Source of the DNA: Anaerolineae bacterium
Lineage (GTDB): Bacteria; Chloroflexota; Anaerolineae; Anaerolineales; E44-bin32
Direction: 5' to 3'
DNA: 36,236 nucleotides
NCBI GenBank assembly: GCA_011174825.1
Contig: DUEZ01000090.1
Span: 1-36,236 of the forward strand
Position numbers and translations under genes: made by a program. A model generated the notes under the pieces. That model did not search any database. It was not told the origin of the DNA and worked only from the letters and a program-made list of their open reading frames with translations. Positions 1 through 8,480 of this stretch are shown here, in pieces; within the stretch, counting starts at the first letter, position 1; each line of letters begins with the position of its first letter.

Positions 1-249
1 GGACAGGGTGAGGGGAGCTTGTCGAAGGTGGATACCACCGTCACCGCTGCCACTTAGCTGGAAAATAGAGGGAAGCGTGCCATCTCATTTAGATTGAGAA
101 TGTGAGGTAGCTATTCTTCTCATAACCTCAGATTGTCCTCCGAGACACTCCCTTTCTGGATGAAGGTACGCCTCCTTCGTTACACATACAAAGTCGCACA
201 ACAGAGGTTCAGCTTCACCCAACTGAGGGGGTGCTATAATCGGTGCGAC
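1..249. other. Non-coding start of window upstream of tilS
   Basis: No supported gene lies here. The first 15 bases resemble the reverse complement of the CCCTCACCCTG core of the REP-like elements at 35854-36048, followed by a GAGCTTGTCGAAGG string, so the window may begin at the edge of a dispersed intergenic repeat. An open frame runs from a TTG at 133 into tilS, but its first 39 residues do not resemble the TilS N-terminus and it spans the probable tilS promoter. Confidence 0.4.
214..240 (+). promoter_or_regulatory. Extended -10 promoter of tilS
   Basis: A perfect extended -10 (TGCTATAAT, hexamer 235-240) sits 9 bases before the ATG at 250. The best -35 is a weak TTCACC at 214-219 with a short 15-bp spacer, which the TGn extension could offset. 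Transcription should start near 246-248, leaving only 2-4 nt before the ATG, so the mRNA would be nearly leaderless. This is inference from the hexamer position. Confidence 0.55.
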
Positions 250-1698
250 ATGGAGATTTATCAACGAGTAGCGGATTTTATCTCTCGTGAACGGCTACTT
301 GAACCTGGTCAACAGCTCATTGTTGGCGTCTCGGGTGGCCCCGATAGTTTATGCTTACTCGATTGCCTTTACCGATTGGGATATCAAGTCTTGGTAGCAC
401 ACCTCGATCACCAATTGAGACCTGACAGCACCGAGGAAGCACGATTTGTTCAACAAGTCGCCCAATCCTATGGTCTAGAGTCACTCGTCGGGCGTGCGGA
501 TATCGTGGGTTCAAGCGGTTCCTTGGAAGAAAAGGCCCGATTCACACGCTATCGTTTTCTGGCCCGATCGGCCAAAGAGAGGGGATTCCACCATATCGCG
601 ACCGGCCACACTGCTGATGATCAGGTTGAAACGATCCTGATGCATTTCTTGCGCGGTGCCGGACCATCTGGGTTGCGAGGCATGCTCCCCCTCACACGAA
701 TGGACGATTGGGTTGGCATTCCGGAAGCCGAGGGTATGATTCTCATCCGTCCCTTATTAGAAATCACACGGGACCAAACCCAAGCTCATTGTGCGGCAAT
801 TGGCCTTGAACCAAAGGAGGATATGAGCAACCTCGATATGTCTTTCACACGGAATCGTCTTCGTCATCAATTAATTCCACTACTTGAAACATATAACCCG
901 GGAATTCGGCGGGTGTTGAGGCGAACGGGAAAGGTCATGGCAGGAGAAGCCGAGCTGGTAGCCCATTTGGTCACTGACCGCTGGGCGTCAATCATTCATT
1001 CCCGCGGTGAGAGCGTTTTAGCTCTAGATGTCCCTCTCTTCTTGGAACAACCGGTCGCGCTACAGCGCGCACTGCTGCGGGAGGTTATTGCCAGACTTCG
1101 ACCATCCCTACGCGACATTGGTTTCGAGATTATTGAGGATGCGATTAAATTCATCGCTAAGTCAAAACGAGGAAACCGTCTTACGATTGTTGGCGAACTT
1201 GAGATGCTCCACTGTGCTGAAGAAGTGCTACTTCAAGATCCTGGGGCTTCAATTGAATTTCAACATTACCCACAGCTACTTTCCGTTAAGGAAGAGACGA
1301 TCTCTGTCCCCGGACAGTTTCAATTGGCATATGGATGGACACTTGAGACGGCATCTACCCAACTCGCTTCAACGACGCGAGCCGAATTGATGACTGAGAC
1401 CTCTGGAAGGGTAGTAGCTTTTGATGAGCGGTCCATCGGTGCGCCGTTGTCACTTCGTCCTTTGGTGCCTGGTGATCGTATCCGTTTATTGGGTATGGAA
1501 GGGAGAACCAAGGTCTCTGATCTGCTTGTCAACCATCACATTCCTAAGCCTGCGCGATCTCGCTGGCCCCTCGTGGTCAGTGGGGATCACGTGTTATGGG
1601 TGGTAGGTTTGCGGATGTCTCATGATGCACGGATTACAGAGGCAACACAAAAGGTAACCGTTATACGTTTAAAGCGACCTCAAGGGAGCGATAAATGA
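250..1698 (+). CDS. tilS: tRNA(Ile)-lysidine synthetase TilS
   Basis: TilS ligates lysine to C34 of the CAU-anticodon tRNA-Ile using ATP, so the tRNA reads AUA codons. The 482-residue protein has the PP-loop motif SGGPDS at residues 28-33, the conserved HLDHQLR segment after it, the HTADDQVET motif and a C-terminal TilS substrate-binding domain (RPLVPGDR, then LLVNHHIP). Length is normal for the family. I start it at the ATG at 250 because a strong extended -10 ends at 240 and the 39 extra residues of the longer frame (TTG at 133) are not TilS-like. Its stop overlaps the next gene in an ATGA, so the two are translationally coupled. Confidence 0.93.
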   Translation: MEIYQRVADFISRERLLEPGQQLIVGVSGGPDSLCLLDCLYRLGYQVLVAHLDHQLRPDSTEEARFVQQVAQSYGLESLVGRADIVGSSGSLEEKARFTRYRFLARSAKERGFHHIATGHTADDQVETILMHFLRGAGPSGLRGMLPLTRMDDWVGIPEAEGMILIRPLLEITRDQTQAHCAAIGLEPKEDMSNLDMSFTRNRLRHQLIPLLETYNPGIRRVLRRTGKVMAGEAELVAHLVTDRWASIIHSRGESVLALDVPLFLEQPVALQRALLREVIARLRPSLRDIGFEIIEDAIKFIAKSKRGNRLTIVGELEMLHCAEEVLLQDPGASIEFQHYPQLLSVKEETISVPGQFQLAYGWTLETASTQLASTTRAELMTETSGRVVAFDERSIGAPLSLRPLVPGDRIRLLGMEGRTKVSDLLVNHHIPKPARSRWPLVVSGDHVLWVVGLRMSHDARITEATQKVTVIRLKRPQGSDK

Positions 1699-2054
1699 TC
1701 CCGAAATATAACCTTTGGCTGGAGAGCAGGGGCGAGGTGCTGCTCTCTGTCTGGCGAGTGAAACTTCTGGAGTCCATCGAGGAGATGGGCTCTATTACCT
1801 CAGCAGCCGCAGTAATGGGCGTACCCTACCGAAGAGCATGGCAAAGGTTACGTGAGATGGAAGAACGGTTGGGGGTTCCCTTAGTCACGACAGAGGTCGG
1901 GGGGGTGGGTGGAGGAGGGGCAAAACTGACGTCAGAAGCTAAAGATCTAGTTCAGCGATTCCATCGTTTTGCGGGTGGTTTCGAGGATGAGATTCACGAA
2001 AGGTTTGAGAACGCATTTGGTGAAGATTGGATCTCTCTTGACAATGAAAACTGA
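1695..2054 (+). CDS. ModE N-terminal-type winged-helix DNA-binding protein
   Basis: This 119-residue protein matches the N-terminal helix-turn-helix domain of ModE, the molybdate-responsive regulator: a LLESIEEMGSI segment, the recognition-helix region with PYRRAWQRL, and the typical glycine-rich wing (VGGVGGGGA) followed by LT. It ends after a short helical tail and has no Mop/TOBE molybdate-binding domains, so if it senses metal it must use another part or a partner. The ATG overlaps the tilS stop (ATGA at 1695-1698). Single-domain ModE-like regulators are common; the target cannot be read from this window, since no molybdate transport or molybdopterin genes are present. Family call is confident, function is not. 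Confidence 0.82.
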   Translation: MIPKYNLWLESRGEVLLSVWRVKLLESIEEMGSITSAAAVMGVPYRRAWQRLREMEERLGVPLVTTEVGGVGGGGAKLTSEAKDLVQRFHRFAGGFEDEIHERFENAFGEDWISLDNEN

Positions 2055-2161
2055 ATTCCTGCTAGAAGGGCTTGTATTCCATAGTAAGATGTGACATGGA
2101 TATCTCGGTTTGACGACGTAAGTAGCGCTTATCGATTTATAACCAGGTTGGGTTCCCCACA

Positions 2162-3304
2162 ATGCGAATCGTTATGTTTAGCAATACATATAAGCCGTCG
2201 ACGAGCGGCGTGGTTACATCAGTGGCTCTGTTCCGCCAAGGATTAATGAGCACAAATCATGAGGTACATCTGATTGTTCCACATTACGAAGATTTTGTCG
2301 ATACGGAGCCTTATATCTTTCGATTTCCGGCTCTCGATCTTTCGGATCGTATCGATATATCGCTGGTCCTCCCCTTTCAGCCACTTATTGAACCAACGGT
2401 TCGCGGGATCATGCCTGACATCATCCATAGTCAGCATCCTGTCTGGATGGGGGATCTTGCTGTGACATTTGCGCACGAATTAAGGATTCCTCTCGTTTTT
2501 ACGTTCCATACTCGTTACGATGAATACGCCCAAAGTTACGTCCCTATGTTGGCGGGATTGGCAAGCATGGTTGCTGAGGAGGTTGTGAAACGATATATGA
2601 GGCAATGTACACATATCGTCGCACCAACACCTGCGATCCGTGACCTGATCTTGCGTGAGTACTCTGTTGAAAAGCCTGTATCCGTTGTTCCTTCACCAGT
2701 CGATCTGGCGCGTTATAAAGATAGAGACTCGAGAAGGATTAGGCGGGAGTTTGGCCTGGATGAGTACGAGTTGCTGCTCTACATAGGAAGAGTGGCAAAG
2801 GAAAAGGGTTTGGATTTGTTAGTGAAAGCCTTCGCCAAGGTTATCGCTGAGCGTCCTCAAACCAGATTGTTGCTTGTTGGGGATGGACCTTATCGGCGAC
2901 CTTTGGAGAGCATAGTTGAGAGGCATGGTCTTTCAAGCAAAATTATCTTCACTGGTATTGTCCCCCATGAAGAGATACCTGATTATGCGGCCGCAGCGGA
3001 CCTATTTGTTTTTACTTCTGTAACGGATACACAAGGCTTGGTCTTGGTTGAAGCAATGGCCGCTGGCGTTCCTGTCGTGGCTGTTGAGGCCCCAGGTCCC
3101 ATCGACGTTTTAGCTGAGGGAGGCGGCTTGTTAGTGCCTGCGGAAGATGATGCCTTCGTTCAAGCCGTGCTTACTCTTCTAGAGAACGAAATCCGTCGCA
3201 AGGAGATGGGCGAGGAGGCTTTACGCTTGGCACAACGGTACGCCATCTCAGTGGCGACAAATAAAATGCTCGCTGTATATGAGGAAGCCATTTTGGCCGT
3301 GTGA
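2162..3304 (+). CDS. GT4 glycosyltransferase, diacylglycerol glucosyltransferase-like
   Basis: The 380-residue protein is a GT-B fold glycosyltransferase of family GT4. The N-terminal acceptor half starts with a nucleotide-fold strand and YKPSTSGVVTS, then HSQHPVWMG and FTFHTRYDEY, which are typical of monoglucosyl-diacylglycerol synthases. The C-terminal donor half has YIGRVAKEKGLD, LLLVGDGPYR and TDTQGLVLVEAMAAG, the nucleotide-sugar binding signature of the same subfamily. It probably adds a hexose to a membrane lipid from the cytoplasmic face; a phosphatidylinositol mannosyltransferase-like role is an alternative. No Shine-Dalgarno precedes the ATG. It may be expressed on its own; a TATAAC hexamer lies at 2138-2143 without a well-spaced -35. 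Confidence 0.82.
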   Translation: MRIVMFSNTYKPSTSGVVTSVALFRQGLMSTNHEVHLIVPHYEDFVDTEPYIFRFPALDLSDRIDISLVLPFQPLIEPTVRGIMPDIIHSQHPVWMGDLAVTFAHELRIPLVFTFHTRYDEYAQSYVPMLAGLASMVAEEVVKRYMRQCTHIVAPTPAIRDLILREYSVEKPVSVVPSPVDLARYKDRDSRRIRREFGLDEYELLLYIGRVAKEKGLDLLVKAFAKVIAERPQTRLLLVGDGPYRRPLESIVERHGLSSKIIFTGIVPHEEIPDYAAAADLFVFTSVTDTQGLVLVEAMAAGVPVVAVEAPGPIDVLAEGGGLLVPAEDDAFVQAVLTLLENEIRRKEMGEEALRLAQRYAISVATNKMLAVYEEAILAV

Positions 3305-3309
3305 GGCGA

Positions 3310-3338
3310 TTGAGAAATTCTGCCTATAGGCGTTAATT
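3310..3338 (+). promoter_or_regulatory. Possible glnA promoter
   Basis: TTGAGA (3310-3315) and TTAATT (3333-3338) are separated by 17 bp, starting just after the glycosyltransferase stop. The leader to the glnA ATG would be about 70 nt. The -10 is poor, so this is tentative. No GlnR or TnrA operator was recognised. Confidence 0.3.
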
Positions 3339-3412
3339 TGATGAGGTAGCAATACATAGGGGGAGACCGCACAGGAACTCTACCGAAAAGAAGGGTTTTG
3401 AGGAGGCTAGAC

Positions 3413-4747
3413 ATGTCACAGGAAATCCTACAACGAGCCATAGAGGACAATGTGAAATTCATGTGCATGCAATTTACCGATGTCACTGGGGCGGTTAAGA
3501 GTGTGGACATCCCGATTCAACGGCTGAAGACCGCCATACAGGAAGGCGTTTGGTTTGACGGGTCATCCGTTGAGGGCTTTGCACGAATTCAGGAAAGCGA
3601 TATGCGTTTAATACCTGATACCGATACCTATGTCGTGCTTCCATGGTCGCAACCAGAACGGCGGAGAGCGAGGGTATTTTGTGACATCTATCAGCCCGAC
3701 GGAATGCAATTTCCTGGCGATCCTAGGGGAGTGCTAAAACGGACATTGCAAAGGCTGAAGGATCGCGCATGGAGCTACAACGTTGGCCCTGAGCCCGAGT
3801 TTTTCCTGTTGCGGAAACATGCGCCTGATTCGATCCATCCGGTTCCACACGATGTCGGAGGATATTTTGATTTCTCAGCTAGTGACGAAGCTCAGCGAGT
3901 CCGGACGGAGTTAATGTTGGCCCTTGAAAGTATGGACTTGGAAATTGAGGCGGGTCATCATGAAGTCTCCCGTGGACAGCACGAGATCGATTTTCACTTC
4001 GCGGATGCAATGCGCGCTGCCGACAATGTTGTGACGCTAAAATACACAATAAGGGCACTGGCAGCTCAACAAGGCCTTATTGCTACCTTTATGCCTAAAC
4101 CCATCTTCTGTGTCAACGGCTCAGGTATGCATGTGCACCAGTCGATATTCGATTCTGAGGGTCGAAATATCTTCTTTGATCCTGAAGATGATTATCACCT
4201 TTCGAGTACTGCATACGGCTTCATCGCTGGCCAGATGGCGCACGCTCGTGCGTTGGCAGCGATCGTAGCCCCTACAGTCAATTCCTATAAGCGGATCGTC
4301 CCGGGTTATGAAGCCCCTGTATATGTTTGTTGGGCGCAAATCAACCGATCAGCCATGATCCGTATTCCGAGTTTTACTCCAGGAAGAGAGAGTTCCACTC
4401 GAGCTGAGCTACGTTTCCCTGACCCATCCTGCAATCCCTACTTGGCATTCGCAGTTATGCTTAGCGCAGGTCTGGATGGCATTGATGGAGAATTCTCCTG
4501 TCCTCCGCCAGTCAATGAATTAAACATTTTCGAGATGAGTGAAGCGGCACTAGAGGAGCATGGGATTTCACAGTTGCCAGGTTCGCTCGGTGAAGCGCTT
4601 GACGAGCTGGATCGCGATCCGGTTATCAAGGACACGCTTGGTCCGGAGGCTTATAAGGCTTTTGTGCGTGCGAAACGTTCAGAATGGGATGAGTATCGTA
4701 CGCGGGTGATGGATTGGGAGGTCGAATACTATTTGGAAACTGCTTAG
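3413..4747 (+). CDS. glnA: Glutamine synthetase, type I-alpha
   Basis: Glutamine synthetase makes glutamine from glutamate, ammonia and ATP. At 444 residues it is the short GSI-alpha form. It shows the beta-grasp DGSSVEGF loop, the metal-binding GPEPEFFLL strand, HHEVSRGQHEIDF, the CVNGSGMHVHQS ATP-site segment, NSYKRIVPGYEAP and the SSTRAELRFPDPSCNPY substrate loop. The adenylylation-loop tyrosine motif of GSI-beta enzymes is absent, so control is more likely by feedback or protein partners. The ATG at 3413 has an AGGAGG at 3401-3406 with 6 bp spacing, so it is preferred to the upstream in-frame TTG at 3398. Confidence 0.95.
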   Translation: MSQEILQRAIEDNVKFMCMQFTDVTGAVKSVDIPIQRLKTAIQEGVWFDGSSVEGFARIQESDMRLIPDTDTYVVLPWSQPERRRARVFCDIYQPDGMQFPGDPRGVLKRTLQRLKDRAWSYNVGPEPEFFLLRKHAPDSIHPVPHDVGGYFDFSASDEAQRVRTELMLALESMDLEIEAGHHEVSRGQHEIDFHFADAMRAADNVVTLKYTIRALAAQQGLIATFMPKPIFCVNGSGMHVHQSIFDSEGRNIFFDPEDDYHLSSTAYGFIAGQMAHARALAAIVAPTVNSYKRIVPGYEAPVYVCWAQINRSAMIRIPSFTPGRESSTRAELRFPDPSCNPYLAFAVMLSAGLDGIDGEFSCPPPVNELNIFEMSEAALEEHGISQLPGSLGEALDELDRDPVIKDTLGPEAYKAFVRAKRSEWDEYRTRVMDWEVEYYLETA

Positions 4748-4846
4748 ATCTTGATGTATATTCGTTGCATATGTAAAAGGTATCCTTCGTTTGGCTGATC
4801 GAAGCGTGGGTCACGATCGACGAAAAACGACGAAGCTTAAACTGGA

Positions 4847-4880
4847 AAATCTACCAGGGCAAGGGAAACCTGGGAGATTT
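4847..4880. terminator. Hairpin between convergent genes
   Basis: Arms 4847-4858 and 4869-4880 pair over 11 of 12 positions around a 10-base loop. It lies between the converging glnA and transporter genes, where a bidirectional terminator is expected. The trailing T runs are short on both strands, so the call rests on position and stem strength. Confidence 0.45.
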
Positions 4881-5021
4881 CTTTAACGCTAATCAACCCT
4901 AATAGATTTTATAAGTAAAATTTCGTTTACAGCCTCATAATTGGCTGTTGACGTGCCCCTAAATGTAAAGAAATGATGGGTCAAATCTTGCTTGAGATGT
5001 CTTCACCATCTGTAGATTTAG

Positions 5022-5714
5022 CTAAAACTGGATCGGATTGAAATCGGTCTCTTGGTCGAAATGGTCGACACCCTCAATCCGTTTTAGAGCGTTGACGATA
5101 ACGTAAGTCAACGGTGTGGCAAGCGCTTCGTATGTACTCTTAAACAACCATTGGTGAAGAATGGCGGAGCGGAGAACAGCTCCGGGTATGGTTCCAATGA
5201 ATGCGATCGAGATAAAGATGATCGAATCAGCTCCTTGACCTACCAGCGTGGATGCGATGGTCCGGGTCCACAGCAAACGACCTTGAGTCGCTACCTTTAA
5301 TTTTGCCAACACAATAGCGTTAAGAAATTCTCCAACTAAATACGCAAGGAATGAGGCCGTAAGGAGACGCAGCGAATAGCCGAGGATGGCTTGATATGCC
5401 TGGGAGGCTTCGTCCGGTCCGAGGTAGACACCTGCGTTCCAGTGAGAATCAGCAGGGAGGATGCCTCCCAGCCATATTGCGCTCACAGCCAATAAATTAC
5501 ACCCAAAGCCGATCCAAATCGCTTGACGCGCTCGCGAGTAACCATAAACCTCGGTGAGCACATCACCGAAGATGTAGGCTATCGGGAATAGAATTACAGC
5601 TGCTGGAAGTGTGAAGCCGAGGATAGAAACGAGTTTGACCGCGATGATATTTGAGACGATCAGTGTAGTAACAAAGACCGCCAATATAATTGGATACCAA
5701 CGGGAACCGCGCAT
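5022..5714 (-). CDS. yhhQ: Queuosine precursor transporter (YhhQ/VUT family)
   Basis: The 230-residue integral membrane protein is a VUT-family transporter (YhhQ in E. coli), which imports the queuosine precursors preQ0 and preQ1. It has about six hydrophobic segments, with FVTTLIVSNIIAVKL in the first, the conserved FPIAYIFGDVLTEVYGY loop, and a QGADSIIFISIAF segment. Its ATG follows the queF TAG directly with no gap, so the two are co-translated. Together with queF this supports a salvage route for Q-tRNA. No queC, queD or queE is in the window. Confidence 0.9.
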   Translation of the reverse strand: MRGSRWYPIILAVFVTTLIVSNIIAVKLVSILGFTLPAAVILFPIAYIFGDVLTEVYGYSRARQAIWIGFGCNLLAVSAIWLGGILPADSHWNAGVYLGPDEASQAYQAILGYSLRLLTASFLAYLVGEFLNAIVLAKLKVATQGRLLWTRTIASTLVGQGADSIIFISIAFIGTIPGAVLRSAILHQWLFKSTYEALATPLTYVIVNALKRIEGVDHFDQETDFNPIQF

Positions 5715-6125
5715 CTAGCCCTTTTCCTCCCGGCGACCATGTTCGGCTTCGACGGTTATATAAATGCCCCCTCGGATGTTAAAACCTCCGATCACCCGAC
5801 ACCAATGGGGATCTAATGCGGCTATGAGATCGTCGAGGATTGTATTGGTCACATGTTCATGAAACACGCCTTCATTGCGATAGGACCAAAGATAGAGCTT
5901 GAAAGATTTGGATTCAAGGATTTTCTTGTTGGGGATGTATTCAACTGTGATGTTTGCGAAATCAGGTTGACCAGTGGCTGGGCAAAGGCAAGTGAATTCG
6001 TCACTTTCAAGCCTAACGGTGTAGCGTCGATCAGGATGATGATTAGGGAAAGTTTCTAATTCTTTACTCGGCTTAGCATCCTTCCCAAGTAAAGTGAGGC
6101 CCTCCAGATCAGCTTCTTTTGTCAT
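5715..6125 (-). CDS. queF: 7-cyano-7-deazaguanine (preQ0) reductase QueF
   Basis: QueF reduces the nitrile of preQ0 to the amine of preQ1 with two NADPH, the last free-base step in queuosine synthesis. The 136-residue protein is the short unimodular form. It has the catalytic cysteine in [13 protein letters not shown] and the QueF signature [17 protein letters not shown] followed by HE. The ATG at 6125 has a GGGGAGG ribosome site 6 bases upstream; an alternative TTG at 6143 overlaps the ttuA stop but has no better site. It is third in a minus-strand operon, 14 bp after ttuA. Confidence 0.94.
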   Translation of the reverse strand: MTKEADLEGLTLLGKDAKPSKELETFPNHHPDRRYTVRLESDEFTCLCPATGQPDFANITVEYIPNKKILESKSFKLYLWSYRNEGVFHEHVTNTILDDLIAALDPHWCRVIGGFNIRGGIYITVEAEHGRREEKG

Positions 6126-6139
6126 TGGGTACCTCCCCT

Positions 6140-7075
6140 TCAAGCGGCTGCTTGGCGGCTACGTACTTTATCCCATGTGCGACAATAAGCACATTGATCA
6201 GGGGCAGTGGTTGGTTGGCCACAGGTGGAGCAATTGACCAATTTCGACTGCGCGATCGTCGATTCTTGGACGAAGAGTCCAAATTTCTTAGCTCGGAGAA
6301 AGGAAAGGTAGAATGAAAGTTTCATTCCTGGGCGAACTTCCTCCATTTGGTTTAGCAGTTCTTTGTAATAGATCGACGTAGCACCTTCGGCATAAGGACA
6401 CTCGTCATAGATATAGTTTATTCCACGGAGAAGAGCGTATGCCGCGGTCTCGCGTTCGTAGAATCGACAGAAGGGTTTGGCTTTACGAACCAGCCCATCG
6501 GCTTTCTCCTCCAGTACAGGTCCTTGTCTTGCCAAATAGCCGACAGCCCAATTTATTGTATTACCAAACAGGACTGCGGCCTCATCATCCAAGTTATGGC
6601 CCGTGACGAGCACATCATAGCCCCCTTCTCGGGCAACGCGATTCATGATGTGTCGTTTCGTCAGGCCACAAACAGAGCATGGTTTACCCTTACCTCTTTC
6701 GGTGAGCTTGCTTGCTTCAGGGATCGTCGCGCCTTCACTCTCGGCTACGTCCACGAGGGTCAATTTCAGGTCGTTCTCAGTCGCGAATTTTTCTGCCATC
6801 CGCTGAGATTGAATTGAATAATCGCTGATGCCTAAGTCAATGTAAAGACCCGTGGTTTGATATCCGAGTCGGTGGAGCACATCCCACAATGCTAGTGAAT
6901 CCTTACCCCCGGAGACCGCTAAGAGGATCCGCGAGTCCTCTTCGAACATCTTATATTTTTCAATGAATCGTTGAGTTTGTTCTGGGATCCACTCGAGAAA
7001 ATGTGTGCCGCAGAGAGCAAGCTTGTGCTGTCTCATGTTTATTGCAGCTTTCTCACCGCATTTCCTACATCTCAT
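6140..7075 (-). CDS. ttuA: tRNA 2-thiouridine synthetase, TtuA/Ncs6 family
   Basis: The 311-residue protein matches TtuA, which makes 2-thiouridine at U54 of tRNA using sulfur on a ubiquitin-like carrier. It has an N-terminal zinc finger (C3, C6, C22, H25), the PP-loop SGGKDS at 55-60, the cysteines expected to hold the [4Fe-4S] cluster ([11 protein letters not shown] and DECPYAEG), GHNLDDEA, and a C-terminal zinc finger with two CxxC pairs ([13 protein letters not shown]). An AAGGTG site lies 8 bases before the ATG. The gene just upstream encodes a TtuB/ThiS-like carrier, which strongly supports the TtuA assignment over TtcA. Thiolation of T54 is known as a heat-adaptation of tRNA in thermophiles. 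Confidence 0.9.
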   Translation of the reverse strand: MRCRKCGEKAAINMRQHKLALCGTHFLEWIPEQTQRFIEKYKMFEEDSRILLAVSGGKDSLALWDVLHRLGYQTTGLYIDLGISDYSIQSQRMAEKFATENDLKLTLVDVAESEGATIPEASKLTERGKGKPCSVCGLTKRHIMNRVAREGGYDVLVTGHNLDDEAAVLFGNTINWAVGYLARQGPVLEEKADGLVRKAKPFCRFYERETAAYALLRGINYIYDECPYAEGATSIYYKELLNQMEEVRPGMKLSFYLSFLRAKKFGLFVQESTIAQSKLVNCSTCGQPTTAPDQCAYCRTWDKVRSRQAAA

Positions 7076-7103
7076 CTCATCACCTTCGAACGACCAAACT
7101 AGG

Positions 7104-7304
7104 TTAAAAACCTCCCCCTGAGATGACCGCGATTAAACGAATATGCTCACCGTCTTTCAATACTTCATCATCGGTGATTAATTCACCGTCTCGCGTTGGG
7201 ATCACAGATTCGGGCTGTATCCCTACCGTTTTTAAGGCATGTCGAACGGTCATTCCAGGGTTGACTGTGTATTCCTTATCACGTAACGTCAATCGAACGG
7301 CCAT
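7104..7304 (-). CDS. Ubiquitin-like sulfur-carrier protein (TtuB/ThiS/MoaD-like)
   Basis: The 66-residue protein has the beta-grasp pattern of small sulfur carriers: two N-terminal strands (AVRLTLRDKEYTVN), a helix (VRHALKTVGI), and a C-terminal strand reaching VISGGG. Adjacent to ttuA it should carry the thiocarboxylate sulfur for U54 thiolation. Carriers usually end in GG, where an E1-like enzyme adenylates the last glycine; here one phenylalanine follows SGGG, with TAA at 7104-7106 directly after its codon. Either the tail is trimmed by a JAMM-type protease encoded elsewhere, or this carrier uses an unusual C-terminus. No E1-like gene is in the window. Confidence 0.82.
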   Translation of the reverse strand: MAVRLTLRDKEYTVNPGMTVRHALKTVGIQPESVIPTRDGELITDDEVLKDGEHIRLIAVISGGGF

Positions 7305-7325
7305 ATTATCCTCGGATCAGGCGCG

Positions 7326-7355
7326 ATTGTACCCAAGCGGGTCAAGCCGCGTCAA
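7326..7355 (-). promoter_or_regulatory. Promoter of the sulfur carrier-ttuA-queF-yhhQ operon
   Basis: On the minus strand TTGACG (7355-7350) and TACAAT (7331-7326) are 18 bp apart. Transcription would start near 7319, giving a 15-nt leader to the ATG at 7304, which has a GAGGA site. No other promoter is apparent between these genes, so the four likely form one transcript. Confidence 0.6.
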
Positions 7356-7522
7356 TGGAGAAGACGCAAATAAGATGGTACAGAAATCACTAAGATCTCT
7401 TCTTATCAGGTGTTGTCAATCGCAGCAGAGAAAAAGAAGATTTCTCGGATATGTTACAAGCTTGGAGAATCACCTGCCAGCAGAGGGTGATTTCATGCGC
7501 CAATTCAAGGATTTTCGTTTTC

Positions 7523-7541
7523 TCCTAAAGTTGCTTTAGGA
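7523..7541 (-). terminator. Small perfect hairpin after the DUF1385 gene
   Basis: TCCTAAAG (7523-7530) and CTTTAGGA (7534-7541) form a perfect 8-bp stem with a 3-base loop directly after the stop codon of the minus-strand gene. The downstream bases on that strand are A-rich rather than T-rich, so termination activity is doubtful. The rest of 7305-7543 holds only the operon promoter above. Confidence 0.35.
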
Positions 7542-7543
7542 AT

Positions 7544-8455
7544 TCAGGTAGCTGTAGGTAGGCTCAAATCGTGAGAGATATCCGCTTTCTCTTCTTGAAG
7601 TCTCATTGAGTTGAATGCCGCGATAGCCACTTCTATCATTTGAGGATCGGGCTCGCGAGTGGTTAGGCGCTGAAGCCATAGATTGGGAAGAACGAGGGGA
7701 CGTGCCCATGAGAAACGCATCAACTTTCCTGTCAGGCGGATATATTCATATGCCAGTGAGATCAAGACTGGGACCAATAACACACGGCTAGCTAGACGCT
7801 GCAGTAGCGGTTGGGGTCCTATGGCAGTGAAGATTAAGATTGAAAATGCGATTACGGTTAGTAAAAAAGCTGTCCCACATCTAGGGTGTTCTCGAGGGAA
7901 CTGTTTGACGGTGTCGACTCCCAGCTCCGCACCTGCTTCGAAAGCACTGATCGTTTTATGTTCAGCGCCGTGATAACCATATACCCGTTTGATGTCGGGT
8001 AAAAAACCAATCGCCCAGATATAACCCACCAAGAGGATTAATCGGATCAAACCTTCAAGCAGATTCGACCAAAATGCACCCCAGCGGACGAATCGCTCTA
8101 CCAGATGTGCCACACCGGCGGGTAATAAGAAGAAGAGGCAGATACCCAAGGTCAGTGAAAGGATGAGAGTGAGGATCATCTGACCTCCCTCAAGCTGCTC
8201 ATCCTCATCAACCTGCATATTGGCCGAATATGTTAGCGCTCGCATTCCTAGAACAAGCGCATCCCATAGCGTGAGAAAGCCTCGTAGGAAGGGGATCTTC
8301 GTAATACGGCTCCGATACATACCGCTTAAAGGTTGTGTTTCGATAACAATGGATTGATCAGGGGATCTGACAGCGACAGCACAAACCTGTGCGCCTCGCA
8401 TCATCACCCCTTCGATCACAGCTTGCCCACCGTACGCCGCTAGTCTCTCTTTCAA
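7544..8455 (-). CDS. yqhQ: DUF1385 (YqhQ) family membrane protein
   Basis: The 303-residue protein matches the DUF1385 family. It opens with AYGGQAVIEGVMMRG, the family signature, followed by the RSRITKIPFLRGFLTLWDAL segment, then three or four hydrophobic segments, and the conserved GYHGAEHKTISAFEAG and HPRCGTAFLL motifs, whose His, Glu and Cys suggest a metal site. The biochemical role of the family is not established. The start is a TTG at 8455 with GGAG about 7 bases upstream, and the N-terminus fits the family. It lies 25 bp behind the M20 peptidase stop on the same strand. Confidence 0.88.
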   Translation of the reverse strand: MKERLAAYGGQAVIEGVMMRGAQVCAVAVRSPDQSIVIETQPLSGMYRSRITKIPFLRGFLTLWDALVLGMRALTYSANMQVDEDEQLEGGQMILTLILSLTLGICLFFLLPAGVAHLVERFVRWGAFWSNLLEGLIRLILLVGYIWAIGFLPDIKRVYGYHGAEHKTISAFEAGAELGVDTVKQFPREHPRCGTAFLLTVIAFSILIFTAIGPQPLLQRLASRVLLVPVLISLAYEYIRLTGKLMRFSWARPLVLPNLWLQRLTTREPDPQMIEVAIAAFNSMRLQEEKADISHDLSLPTAT

Positions 8456-8480
8456 CTTTGAACTCCATAGAAATGATCAT

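Noticed and set aside
7123-7539. 138-residue plus-strand frame
   Set aside because: It covers the sulfur-carrier gene and its promoter on the other strand, and its protein has no recognisable motif.
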